The notes under the pieces: model-generated
Told to the model about the DNA's origin: nothing
What the model saw: the letters and a program-made list of their open reading frames with translations, nothing else
The model's database searches: none
Origin: Comamonas sp. lk
Lineage (GTDB): Bacteria; Pseudomonadota; Gammaproteobacteria; Burkholderiales; Burkholderiaceae_C
DNA: 14,679 nucleotides
Assembly (NCBI GenBank): GCA_945875225.1
Contig: CAMCJY010000019.1
Location: forward strand, 1 to 14,679
Direction of reading: 5' to 3'
Made by a program: the position numbers and the translations under genes
Part shown: positions 1 through 7,851 of the stretch, one piece after another
Layout of the letters: every line of letters starts with the position of its first letter
How positions within the stretch are numbered: position 1 is the stretch's first letter

Positions 1-1502
1 TAACGCCGAATCGGACTGGTGAAATGCGTATAAGCATCAAAGGCAAGGCCGAAATGTCCGCTATTGGCCGGCGTATAAATCGCCTGCTGCATAGAGCGCA
101 ACAGCATGGCGTGGATTTGTTGCGCGTCGGGCCGGTCTTTGGTAGCCTGGGCTATGGACTGGAAGTCGCCAGGCTTGGGGGCTTCGCTCAAACTGATGCC
201 CAGCCCTAGTGCCTTGATGTACGCGCGCAGGGCTTCGAGTTTTTCCGGCGTCGGGCCTTCGTGCACGCGAAACAAACCCGCATGTTTGCTTTGCATGATG
301 AAGTCCGCGCTACATACATTGGCCGCGAGCATGGCCTCTTCAATCAAGCGGTGCGCCACATTGCGGGTGCGTGGAACAATTTTCTCAATGCGACCGTTCT
401 CGTCACACAAGATCTGCGTCTCGGTGGTTTCAAAGTCCACAGCACCGCGCTTTTGGCGGGCTTTGAGCAAGGACTCATAAACCCCATGCAAATGCAACAA
501 GTCCGGCACCAGCGCTTTGCGCTTAATGGCTTCGGGCCCACGCGTGTTACCCAGAATCGCCGCCACCTCGGTATAGGTAAAGCGCGCATGGCTCCACATC
601 ACCGCCGGATAAAACTGGTACGCCTGCACCGTTCCGTCCTCGGTGACCAGCATGTCACAGACCATGCACAGCCGGTCCACCTCGGGGTTGAGTGAACACA
701 AGCCATTGGAGAGTTTTTCCGGCAGCATGGGGATGACCCGGCGCGGGAAATACACGCTGGTAGCGCGGTCGTAGGCATCAATGTCGATAGCGGCGCCGTT
801 TGCCACATAGTGGCTGACATCGGCAATCGCGACCAATAAACGCCATCCCTGGGCGGCGCTTTTGCCGCGCCCTAGTGAGGCCGGTTCGCAGTACACCGCG
901 TCGTCAAAATCGCGGGCGTCCTCGCCGTCAATCGTCACCAACGGTACATCACTAAGGTCCACACGCCCAGCCAGATCTTGCGCGCGCACGGTGTCAGGCA
1001 AGGCTTTGGCCTGGGCCAGGCAGGCCGCGGAAAATTCATGGGGCACGCTGTATTTGCGCACCGCGATTTCAATTTCCATGCCCGGATCATCCACCTCGCC
1101 CAGCACTTCGCTGATGCGTCCCACTGGTTGTCCGTACAGAGCCGGTGGCTCCACCAGTTCCACCACCACCACCTGCCCGGCGCGTGCATTGCCGGTCGCG
1201 CCGCGTGGGATCAAGATATCCTGGCCATAGCGCTTGTCCTCCGGGGCCACCAACCAGACGCCACTCTCTTGCAAGAGGCGCCCGATGATGGGCTGGGCCG
1301 AACGCTCCAAAATCTCGAGCACACGGCCTTCAGGCCGACCCTTGCGGTCGCTGCGCACGATGCGCGCCTTGACGCGGTCCTTGTGCAATACAGCGCGCAT
1401 TTCATTGGGCGGCAAATAAATGTCCGGGGCCCCGTCATCGCGGGATACAAATCCGTGGCCGTCGCGGTGCCCTTGCACTACGCCTTCCACCTCGTCCAGC
1501 AA
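1..1502 (-). CDS. rnr: Ribonuclease R, 3' part cut by window edge
   Basis: Processive 3'-5' exoribonuclease of the RNase II/R family, which degrades structured RNA in the cytoplasm. About 500 residues are visible and the frame is still open at the left edge, ending in the family motif HFTSPIRR. An N-terminal cold-shock/OB segment (VVQGHRDGHGF, about residues 8-18) is followed by the RNB catalytic domain. The four metal-binding aspartates are seen as D192, D198, D200 and D201 in IDGEDARDFDD, with the same spacing as in RNase II. The start chosen is TTG at 1502, just before LDEVEGVVQGHRDG; no in-frame ATG or GTG lies near it. With this start the protein lacks the roughly 80-residue N-terminal helix-turn-helix region of E. 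coli RNase R. The gene faces away from tRNA-Leu, 50 bases off. Identity is secure; the exact start is not. Confidence 0.93.
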   Translation of the reverse strand, partial: MLDEVEGVVQGHRDGHGFVSRDDGAPDIYLPPNEMRAVLHKDRVKARIVRSDRKGRPEGRVLEILERSAQPIIGRLLQESGVWLVAPEDKRYGQDILIPRGATGNARAGQVVVVELVEPPALYGQPVGRISEVLGEVDDPGMEIEIAVRKYSVPHEFSAACLAQAKALPDTVRAQDLAGRVDLSDVPLVTIDGEDARDFDDAVYCEPASLGRGKSAAQGWRLLVAIADVSHYVANGAAIDIDAYDRATSVYFPRRVIPMLPEKLSNGLCSLNPEVDRLCMVCDMLVTEDGTVQAYQFYPAVMWSHARFTYTEVAAILGNTRGPEAIKRKALVPDLLHLHGVYESLLKARQKRGAVDFETTETQILCDENGRIEKIVPRTRNVAHRLIEEAMLAANVCSADFIMQSKHAGLFRVHEGPTPEKLEALRAYIKALGLGISLSEAPKPGDFQSIAQATKDRPDAQQIHAMLLRSMQQAIYTPANSGHFGLAFDAYTHFTSPIRR

Positions 1503-1525
1503 GCCGCTGGTTTGACTAACAGTTT

Positions 1526-1534
1526 TGATACAAT
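1526..1534 (+). promoter_or_regulatory. Extended -10 promoter of tRNA-Leu
   Basis: TGATACAAT reads as an extended -10 element (TG, one base, then TACAAT at 1529-1534). It would start transcription near 1541, about 12 bases before the tRNA. TTGACT at 1512-1517 looks like a -35 box but lies only 11 bases from the -10, so it is unlikely to pair with it. The element lies in the presumed 5' untranslated region of the divergent RNase R gene. Confidence 0.5.
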
Positions 1535-1552
1535 CACTCTCTTTCCTGAAAT

Positions 1553-1637
<85 letters not shown>

Positions 1638-1739
1638 CCTCATACTGCACCCCCCCCCTGATTTTCATCCTTGGAATGCATAAGCGAGGCAATGTTGTCA
1701 CGCTTTGCATACTGGCTAGCAGTGTAGTCCACCCACTTT

Positions 1740-2639
1740 TCATTTGTCTGTCGCACCAAGCTGCACCTGCGCGGCACCGGTTGAAGGCGCAAACGCGGTC
1801 AAAGCAATAGCCCCGAGCACCAGGGCGCCGCCCAGGTACACCGCCTGCGGTGGCACTTCGCCATGCACCATCCACACCCAAAAAGGGTTGAGCACCGCAT
1901 CGGCCATAGTGATCAAAACCATATGGCTGGTCGCCACACTGCGCGCTCCGTACATATACAAAACCAAGGGAATCGCCAGTTGAACCAGGCCCATCAAGAG
2001 CAGGACAGCCAAACTTTGCCAGGGTGGAACGATGACCAAGCCCAGTGCCATGATGGCGGCAAAAGTAACAAAACCACCCAGTAAAAATGCCGGCTCCATG
2101 TCAAAAGCACGGTAGCGGCGCAGCGCCACACTTTGGGCCGCAAAACACGCCGCTACTGCCAAACCGGTGAAAGTGCCGGCCAGGCCTTGCACGCGGGCAT
2201 CGCCCTCCCCCAGCGCAATAGCGCCCACACCTCCGAGCGCCAGCAACATGGCGAGATAAAAAATAGGGGGCGTGCGCTCGCCCAGAAAAAAGCGCGCCAT
2301 CAGTGCGGCAAACAAACCGGATGTTGCTGTGAGGCAAGATACCGCCGCCACACTGGCCAAGTCCAGCGAGACGATATACAGCGAAGAGCCCAGCGCAAAA
2401 AAACCAGCAGAGATGAGTAGGCCAGCGACGGGGCTGCGGCGCAGCAAAGCCACGCTGCCCCGTCCATAGCGCAAGGCAATCCACAAAGCCATGGACAGGC
2501 CCAGGCCCAGTCCGCGAAACGCATTGAAAGACCAGGGGTCGATGTCCGGTAACCAGCGCACAAAAACGCCGCTCAAGCTCCAAAAAAGCGTAGCGCCCGC
2601 CACCAACAGGACGCCACGCAGGGAGGAGCCGTTATCCAT
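1740..2639 (-). CDS. EamA/DMT-family permease
   Basis: A 299-residue inner-membrane protein with about ten hydrophobic segments arranged as two EamA repeats, typical of drug/metabolite transporters. The first segment includes LLVAGATLFWSLSGVFVRWL (residues 11-30), the usual N-terminus of this family. The second repeat starts near residue 160 (GLAVAACFAAQSVALRRYRA). The short hydrophilic tail ends in GATDK. The ATG at 2639 gives the normal family length; an open extension to a TTG at 2714 adds 25 residues but does not look like family sequence. No good Shine-Dalgarno site precedes 2639, but a 13-codon leader frame ends seven bases upstream. The gene follows the homocysteine methyltransferase in the same direction. 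The substrate cannot be told from sequence. Confidence 0.88.
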   Translation of the reverse strand: MDNGSSLRGVLLVAGATLFWSLSGVFVRWLPDIDPWSFNAFRGLGLGLSMALWIALRYGRGSVALLRRSPVAGLLISAGFFALGSSLYIVSLDLASVAAVSCLTATSGLFAALMARFFLGERTPPIFYLAMLLALGGVGAIALGEGDARVQGLAGTFTGLAVAACFAAQSVALRRYRAFDMEPAFLLGGFVTFAAIMALGLVIVPPWQSLAVLLLMGLVQLAIPLVLYMYGARSVATSHMVLITMADAVLNPFWVWMVHGEVPPQAVYLGGALVLGAIALTAFAPSTGAAQVQLGATDK

Positions 2640-2646
2640 CAACAAT

Positions 2647-2688
2647 CTAGCGCTGGATAAGACGCACTGCGCCAAGGCTGCTACCCAT
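2647..2688 (-). CDS. Possible 13-codon leader peptide before the permease
   Basis: ATG at 2688 is preceded by a perfect GGAGG (2694-2698) with five bases of spacing, the strongest ribosome site in this gap. It opens the short frame MGSSLGAVRLIQR, which stops at TAG (2647-2649), seven bases before the permease ATG. The permease itself has no clear ribosome site, so the small frame could couple translation to it. No attenuator hairpin or codon run was seen. It may be fortuitous. Confidence 0.3.
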   Translation of the reverse strand: MGSSLGAVRLIQR

Positions 2689-2747
2689 AGAAGCCTCCAT
2701 GCACAAACTCCCAAGGACGCCCCGCGAAGGCTTGCGCCCGCACTTGC

Positions 2748-3878
2748 TCATACGCCAGCGCCCTCGCCTGCGCTATCGGCGCCGGCATCGCTGCCAGCGC
2801 GTCGCGCGCGCGCAGCCCGGCCACGCGACAGGTTGGCACCAGGTGCTGCGCCACCGGCCCGGCTTTGTTCGCCGCCCCATTGGGCACGCGCGCCGTTGGA
2901 CACTTCGCCCAAACGCGCATTGATGTCCTCCAGCGTGGGTGCAGGGCCGGGCGTATGCGCTTCTAAGGCATCGCGCATCGCGCGCAAATGTTTAGCCGAG
3001 GTACCGCAGCAGCCGCCGATGATGCGGGCTCCCGCATCCAGCGCCATGCGCGCATACAGGGCCATGATCTCGGGCGTGCCGTTGTAGCAAATGGCACCGT
3101 CCACATATTGGGGTACGCCGCAATTGCCTTTGGCGACCAGCACCACCTCCGGCCCCATGGCCTGCGCCAGGTTGTGGATGCAGGCCACCACTTCGGAAGC
3201 GCCTACGCCACAGTTGGTGCCGCACGCGGCCAAGCGCGGTGACAAGGTTTTTTCGATGGCAGAAAAGTCGCTGGGCGAAATACCCATCATGGTGCGGCCA
3301 TTGGTGTCAAAGCTGAGCGTACAGACAATCGGCAAACCGGCCACGCCCGCACCGGCAACCGCCGCCTCCACTTCCTCGCGCGAGGACATAGTTTCAATCC
3401 ACAGCACATCAGCACCACCGGCTTTGAGCGCCAGCGCCTGCTCCGCAAACGCGGCCTTGGCCTCGTCAAAACTCAATGGGCCGATGGGCTCCATGATTTC
3501 GCCGGTAGGGCCCATGCTGCCGGCTACCGCAACCGTACGGCCGCTGGCATCGGCGACTTGTCGGGCAATCTGCGCGGCCAGGGTGTTGAGCTCGGCCATA
3601 CGGCTTTGGGCGTTGTGCAATTTCAGGCGATAGACGGTGCCGCCAAAGCTATTGGTAAGCAATATATCGGCACCGGCATCGACAAAACCTTGGTGCAGTG
3701 CGGCGATGCGATCTGGGTGCTCGGTGTTCCACAACTCGGGCGCGTCGCCCGACATCAGGCCCACATCAAATAAATTGCTGCCCGTGGCGCCATCGGCCAG
3801 CAACCAGGGCCGGGTGGCCAGCAAATGGGTAAAACGGTTGTCCGTGGCGGACATTGGGCTCTCAGTCATTCCAGGCAT
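2748..3878 (-). CDS. Homocysteine S-methyltransferase (BHMT/MetH module 1 type)
   Basis: A 376-residue stand-alone homocysteine S-methyltransferase (PF02574). It transfers a methyl group to homocysteine to form methionine, using a zinc-activated thiolate. Motifs in order: LLADGATGSNLF (26-37), DILLTNSFGG (71-80), GSMGPTGE (120-127), SFDTNGRTMMG (189-199), and the zinc ligands C223 (TNCGVG) and C290/C291 (IGGCCGT). The C-terminus is a 45-residue Ala/Gly/Arg-rich tail. ATG at 3878 was chosen because GGAG lies six bases upstream; in-frame starts also exist at 3914 (TTG), 3899, 3869 and 3854. It resembles proteins annotated as betaine-homocysteine methyltransferase, but the fold alone does not show whether the methyl donor is betaine or a methyl-corrinoid protein. 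The neighbours suggest the latter. Expression is probably set by the SAH riboswitch upstream. Confidence 0.9.
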   Translation of the reverse strand: MPGMTESPMSATDNRFTHLLATRPWLLADGATGSNLFDVGLMSGDAPELWNTEHPDRIAALHQGFVDAGADILLTNSFGGTVYRLKLHNAQSRMAELNTLAAQIARQVADASGRTVAVAGSMGPTGEIMEPIGPLSFDEAKAAFAEQALALKAGGADVLWIETMSSREEVEAAVAGAGVAGLPIVCTLSFDTNGRTMMGISPSDFSAIEKTLSPRLAACGTNCGVGASEVVACIHNLAQAMGPEVVLVAKGNCGVPQYVDGAICYNGTPEIMALYARMALDAGARIIGGCCGTSAKHLRAMRDALEAHTPGPAPTLEDINARLGEVSNGARAQWGGEQSRAGGAAPGANLSRGRAARARRAGSDAGADSAGEGAGV

Positions 3879-3954
3879 GGCGCGCTCCACAAAGTACATA
3901 GGGGTACCACGCAAACGACAGGGGAGATATCAAGAGCTCACCGCACTGGCTGCG

Positions 3955-4040
3955 TGGGTGAGCGCCGTTAACAGCAAGCGGCGAAGCACCGCTTCTTCCG
4001 AGCCTCGTTCATGGTGATGAACTGCAACGCTCCTCGGAAG
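3955..4040 (-). promoter_or_regulatory. SAH (S-adenosylhomocysteine) riboswitch
   Basis: The minus strand carries the hallmark CCGAGGAGCG followed by AGGCTCGG and later GGCGCTCACCC. Pairing can be drawn by hand: CCGAG (4037-4033) with CTCGG (4002-3998); an inner hairpin GTTCAT/ATGAAC with loop CACC (4022-4007); AAGCGG/CCGCTT with loop TGCTTCG (3994-3976); and GAGCG (4032-4028) with CGCTC (3964-3960). The last pairing crosses the first, giving the pseudoknot known for this class. SAH riboswitches normally switch genes on when SAH accumulates and precede SAH/methionine-cycle genes, which fits the homocysteine methyltransferase about 80 bases downstream. I saw no terminator, so control may act on translation. 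Confidence 0.88.
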
Positions 4041-4045
4041 CGGAA

Positions 4046-4051
4046 ATTTTA
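4046..4051 (-). promoter_or_regulatory. Candidate -10 box for the riboswitch transcript
   Basis: TAAAAT on the minus strand would place the transcript start near 4039, exactly at the 5' edge of the riboswitch. No good -35 box is visible 17 bases upstream. It suggests that the homocysteine methyltransferase has its own promoter in addition to any read-through from the oxidoreductase gene. Confidence 0.35.
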
Positions 4052-4082
4052 ACCGCGCCACCATTGGCACCCGCAGGCAAGT

Positions 4083-5753
4083 TCAGCGTTGCTGCGTTTC
4101 CCAATTCGGATGCACAAAAAATGGCGCAGACGCGGGCACAAGCGGCGTGTGACCGCGAATCAAATCCGCGATTTTTTCGGCCAGCATGATGGTAGGGGCG
4201 TTCAGATTGCCGCTGACAATCAAAGGCATCAAGGAGGCATCGACCACGCGCAATCCACTCAGGCCGTGCACCCGTCCCTGCGGGTCGGTGACCGCCATGG
4301 CATCCGTGCCCATGCGGCAGGAGCCTGAGGGGTGGTAGGCGGTCTCGGCGTTGTTGCGGATGTGCTCGTCAATTTCGTCGTCGCTTTGCACCTGCGCGCC
4401 GGGAGAAATCTCTTCGCCCCGGAAATCTTCCATGGCAGCCTGGGCAAATATTTCGCGGGTGAGGCGCACTCCGGCGCGCATTTCTTTGCGGTCCTGCTCG
4501 GTGCCCATGTAGTTAAACAAAATGCACGGCGGCTGCAAGGGGTCGGCACTAGCGATCCGCACCCAGCCCCGGCTGGTCGGGCGCATCGGGCCGACGTGCG
4601 CTTGAAAGCCATGGCCTTGTACCGGCGAGCTACCGTCATAGCGGATGGCCATGGGCACAAAATGGTATTGCAAATCGGGATGCTTCACCCCGGCATCGCT
4701 GCGGATAAAGCCGCCGGACTCCATATGGTTGGTGGCGCCCAGGCCGCTGCGCTTGAGCACCCACTCCACGCCGATGCGCAGCTTGGCCAGCGGGCCCATG
4801 GCCGAGTACAGAGTAACGGGCTGCGTGCAGCGCACCTGTACATAGGTTTCCATATGGTCTTGCAGGTTTTCGCCCACACCGCGCAGGCCCAACAGCACGG
4901 GCACCCCCAGGGGCTCAAGCAAACCCGGATGCCCAATACCCGAGAGTTGTAAAAGCTGGGGTGAGTTGATGGCACCGCCACACAAAATCACTTCGCGCCG
5001 GGCGCGCAGTTCCTGCACCTGGCCGTCCTGCAAGGCTTGCACGCCGACCGCACGCAGTGCTTCTGGCGGGCCTTCGAACAGCACTTTGGTGACCAAGGTA
5101 TCCTTTTGTAAAACCAAATTTTTGCGCTTCAGGGCTGGGCGCAAATAGGCCATGGCGGTGCTCCAGCGTCGGCCTTTGTGCGTGGTCATGTCCATGGGGC
5201 CCAGCCCTTCCTGCTGGTAGCCGTTCATGTCTTTGGTTACCGGATAGCCCGCCTGCTTGCCCGCTTCGATAAAGGCGCGGTACAGCGGGTTGCGCATAGC
5301 GGCGGTACTGACCTTGAGCGGGCCGCTGTCCCCCCGGTAGTTATCGCCGCCAAGCGCGCGCGCTTCGGCTTTTTTGAAGTAAGGAAGGCAATGCGCATAC
5401 GACCAGTCCTGCATGCCGCTTTGCAAAGCCCAGCCCTCGTAATCCAAAGCGTGGCCGCGCACATACACCATGCCGTTAATGGACGAGGAACCCCCCAGGG
5501 TCTTGCCACGCGGGCAGTGGATGCGCCGCCCATTCATAAAGGGCTCGGGCTCGGACTGGTACTGCCAGCTGTAGCGCGGATTGGCCATGGGGTAGGCCAG
5601 CGCGGAGGGCATATGGATAAAGATGCTGTGGTCATTGCCACCGGCTTCGATCAGCAGAACCCGCACTTGGGCATCCTCGCTCAGGCGGTTGGCCAGCACG
5701 CAGCCCGCCGAACCGGCACCCACAATGATGTAATCAAATTCGGGCAAAGCCAT
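4083..5753 (-). CDS. GMC-family FAD oxidoreductase, choline dehydrogenase-like
   Basis: A 556-residue flavoprotein of the glucose-methanol-choline family. The FAD dinucleotide motif VGAGSAG is at residues 11-17, GMC signature 1 (PRGKTLGGSSSINGMVYVRG) at 81-100 and signature 2 (GGAINSPQLLQLSGIG) at 259-274. The catalytic His/Asn region is seen as H474 in YHPSGSCRMG and N518 in GNLNAPT. Length and motifs fit choline dehydrogenase (BetA), which oxidises choline to betaine aldehyde, but many alcohol dehydrogenases share them, so the substrate is uncertain. It lies 73 bases after the corrinoid activator and just before the homocysteine methyltransferase, which makes a choline/betaine link attractive. 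No betaine aldehyde dehydrogenase lies beside it. The ribosome site is weak (AAGAAAG before ATG 5753). Confidence 0.85.
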   Translation of the reverse strand: MALPEFDYIIVGAGSAGCVLANRLSEDAQVRVLLIEAGGNDHSIFIHMPSALAYPMANPRYSWQYQSEPEPFMNGRRIHCPRGKTLGGSSSINGMVYVRGHALDYEGWALQSGMQDWSYAHCLPYFKKAEARALGGDNYRGDSGPLKVSTAAMRNPLYRAFIEAGKQAGYPVTKDMNGYQQEGLGPMDMTTHKGRRWSTAMAYLRPALKRKNLVLQKDTLVTKVLFEGPPEALRAVGVQALQDGQVQELRARREVILCGGAINSPQLLQLSGIGHPGLLEPLGVPVLLGLRGVGENLQDHMETYVQVRCTQPVTLYSAMGPLAKLRIGVEWVLKRSGLGATNHMESGGFIRSDAGVKHPDLQYHFVPMAIRYDGSSPVQGHGFQAHVGPMRPTSRGWVRIASADPLQPPCILFNYMGTEQDRKEMRAGVRLTREIFAQAAMEDFRGEEISPGAQVQSDDEIDEHIRNNAETAYHPSGSCRMGTDAMAVTDPQGRVHGLSGLRVVDASLMPLIVSGNLNAPTIMLAEKIADLIRGHTPLVPASAPFFVHPNWETQQR

Positions 5754-5826
5754 GTGTTTTCTTTCTTAGCCCAAGAGCTAGCAGCAACGCAAGGGCCACC
5801 CTAGGCGGATGCTAGCGCGCATGGCC

Positions 5827-7845
5827 TCATGCCCTGCGCGCACCGCGACGGCTGCGGGCATTTTGCTCTGTCACCACCGCCAGGCGCTCGGGTAGGGTCA
5901 CCACATCCTGCAAGCGTTCAAACGGATCGGATAAGTGCGGAATAGCCATGGCTTCGACAAAAAACTCCTGGAAGCGGGGCTCTACGGCGGTTTCGATTTT
6001 TTCCACCCGGCGCACCAGGTCTTCAATCACTTTGCGCGAACCCTTGTCCAGCAAGGCAATGCGCGCGCCGGTACCAGCTGCATTGCCCGCCGAGCTCACC
6101 TGCGAGAGCACGCAGTCGGGAATCATGCCCAGCACCATGGCGTATTTCACGTCGATATGGCTGCCAAAGGCACCGGCCAAACGAATGCGGTCTACTTTGT
6201 CCACACCCATGCGCTCCATCAAGAGGCGCACACCGGCATACAAAGCAGCTTTACCCAGTTGAATCGCGCGCACATCGTTTTGCACGATGCGCAAGGCCGG
6301 CTTTTCCGCAGTCGCTGGCGCCAGTTCGTAGCAAAAGGTGCGGCCATCGGCCTGCACCCGGGGCGTGCGCGCGGTCAGATTGCCGTCGATGGTGCCTTCG
6401 TGGCGGATGATGCCTGCCAAATACATCTCGGCCAGCGCTTCGATGATGCCCGAGCCACATACGCCGGTGACGCCACTGTCGGCCACCGCAGCGGCAAAGC
6501 CCGCCTCGTCGGACCACAAGTCGCAGCCAATCACTTTGTAGCGCGGTTCTAGCGTGGCCGGGTCAATGCGCACGCGCTCTATGGCGCCCGGCGCGGCGCG
6601 CTGGCCGCAGCTAATTTGCGCGCCTTCAAAGGCCGGCCCCGTAGGGCTGGAGCAGGCCAGCATGCGCTGGTTGTTGCCCAGCACAATTTCGGCATTGGTG
6701 CCCACATCAACCAGCAAGGTGACCGGTGAATCCAAATCGGGCCGCTCGGCCAGGATCACGCCGGCAGTGTCGGCACCCACATGGCCGGCGATGCAAGGCA
6801 GCACATAGATGCGGGCATTGCGGTGCACCGCAAAATCGATTTCCGAGGCCCACAAGGTAATGGAGCGGTCGGTTGCCAAAGCGAAGGGCGCACCTCCCAG
6901 CTCTACCGGGTTGATGCCCAGCAGCAGGTGGTGCATGATGGGATTGCCGACAAAAGTGGCTTCCAAAATATCAGTGGGCAAGGCACCAACGCGCTGGGTC
7001 ACTTCTAACGCCAGGGTGTTCAGTGCCTGGCGCACCGCGGCGGTCATTTCCACTTCGCCACCCGGGTTCATCATCACGTAGGAGACGCGGCTCATCAAAT
7101 CTTCGCCAAAGCGGATTTGCGGGTTCATAATGCCGGCCGAGGCCACGACTTCACCGGAGGACAGATCGCACAAATGCGCAGCAATCGTGGTCGAGCCCAC
7201 ATCCACCGCCAAGCCATAGGCTTTTTCATGCAAAGCCGGCCAGACCGCCATGATTTGCTTGCCGGCATGCACCGCTACGGTGACTTTCCAGCCGCCGCTG
7301 CGCAAAGCGGTTTGCAGTTGCTGGACCACGATGATGTCGCAGGCCAAATCGGTCAGGTCCCACTCGAATTCCAGGGCGTCTTCCAGTCGCCGCAAGTCAC
7401 CCGAGGGGTCGTGCATATCGGGCTCTTGCACTTCGACAAAATACAGGCGTATGAGGGGATCCAAGTGGATGTCATGCGCCTCGGCTTCTTTGCGCACCAC
7501 TTGCTTGTGCACCTGGCTGCTCGAGGGCACGTCAATGACTACGTCACCCTGCACTTGCGCGCAGCAGGACAAACGGCGGCCAGTGGCCAGCGGCTGCGTG
7601 GCGCAAAAGTCCTGCTCCACCTGGGACACCGACGACAAATGGTCGGCGCTGGAGACCAGGCCGTGCTTGGCAAACTCGCCTTCTGAAACCAGCACCTGAC
7701 AGCGGCCGCAGATACCACGTCCGCCGCAAACCGAATCAATATCAACGCCCAGCGAACGCCCTGCTTGCAAAAGTGAAGAACCCAGGGGGAAACGGCCGCG
7801 CCGCCCGGAAGGCGTGAAAACGACCAATGCGTCAGCAACTTCCAT
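5827..7845 (-). CDS. RACo/RamA-like ATP-dependent reductive activator of corrinoid protein
   Basis: A 672-residue fusion of an N-terminal [2Fe-2S] ferredoxin domain and a C-terminal ASKHA ATPase-like domain (DUF4445). Ferredoxin ligands fit C40, C46, C49 (C-x5-C-x2-C) and C94 or C95. The ATPase motifs are DVGSTT (215-220), DVGTNAEI (380-387), SPTGPAFEG (400-408), GVCGSGIIEA (461-470) and LAGAFGSHID (556-565). Family members (RACo of acetogens; RamA is functionally similar) use ATP to drive reduction of inactive cob(II)alamin to cob(I)alamin in a partner corrinoid protein. That partner is most likely the product of 11311-12012. It starts six bases after the stop of the pterin-binding methyltransferase. 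In a multi-part methionine synthase it would replace the SAM-dependent reactivation domain of MetH. Family assignment is firm; partner and role are inferred from context. Confidence 0.9.
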   Translation of the reverse strand: MEVADALVVFTPSGRRGRFPLGSSLLQAGRSLGVDIDSVCGGRGICGRCQVLVSEGEFAKHGLVSSADHLSSVSQVEQDFCATQPLATGRRLSCCAQVQGDVVIDVPSSSQVHKQVVRKEAEAHDIHLDPLIRLYFVEVQEPDMHDPSGDLRRLEDALEFEWDLTDLACDIIVVQQLQTALRSGGWKVTVAVHAGKQIMAVWPALHEKAYGLAVDVGSTTIAAHLCDLSSGEVVASAGIMNPQIRFGEDLMSRVSYVMMNPGGEVEMTAAVRQALNTLALEVTQRVGALPTDILEATFVGNPIMHHLLLGINPVELGGAPFALATDRSITLWASEIDFAVHRNARIYVLPCIAGHVGADTAGVILAERPDLDSPVTLLVDVGTNAEIVLGNNQRMLACSSPTGPAFEGAQISCGQRAAPGAIERVRIDPATLEPRYKVIGCDLWSDEAGFAAAVADSGVTGVCGSGIIEALAEMYLAGIIRHEGTIDGNLTARTPRVQADGRTFCYELAPATAEKPALRIVQNDVRAIQLGKAALYAGVRLLMERMGVDKVDRIRLAGAFGSHIDVKYAMVLGMIPDCVLSQVSSAGNAAGTGARIALLDKGSRKVIEDLVRRVEKIETAVEPRFQEFFVEAMAIPHLSDPFERLQDVVTLPERLAVVTEQNARSRRGARRA

Positions 7846-7851
7846 GGGTGC

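Noticed and set aside
1512..1534. TTGACT with TACAAT as a classical -35/-10 promoter
   Set aside because: Spacing is only 11 bases, too short for sigma-70; the extended -10 alone is the better explanation.
1650..1658. Run of nine C after tRNA-Leu
   Set aside because: A homopolymer in a non-coding gap; possible slippage or sequencing-error site but no function indicated.
2681..2920. 79-codon frame ending ALAYEQVRAQAFAGRPWEFVHGGFYG, possibly the true C-terminus of the homocysteine methyltransferase after a frameshift
   Set aside because: The annotated frame already runs past the last conserved element with a normal basic, low-complexity tail; without a homologue comparison a frameshift is not justified.
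5935..6552. Long plus-strand frames opposite the ASKHA, GMC, MetF and RNase R genes (for example 5935-6552, 5178-5804, 8846-9820)
   Set aside because: They lie opposite strongly supported genes in GC-rich DNA and encode His/Gln-rich sequence without family features.
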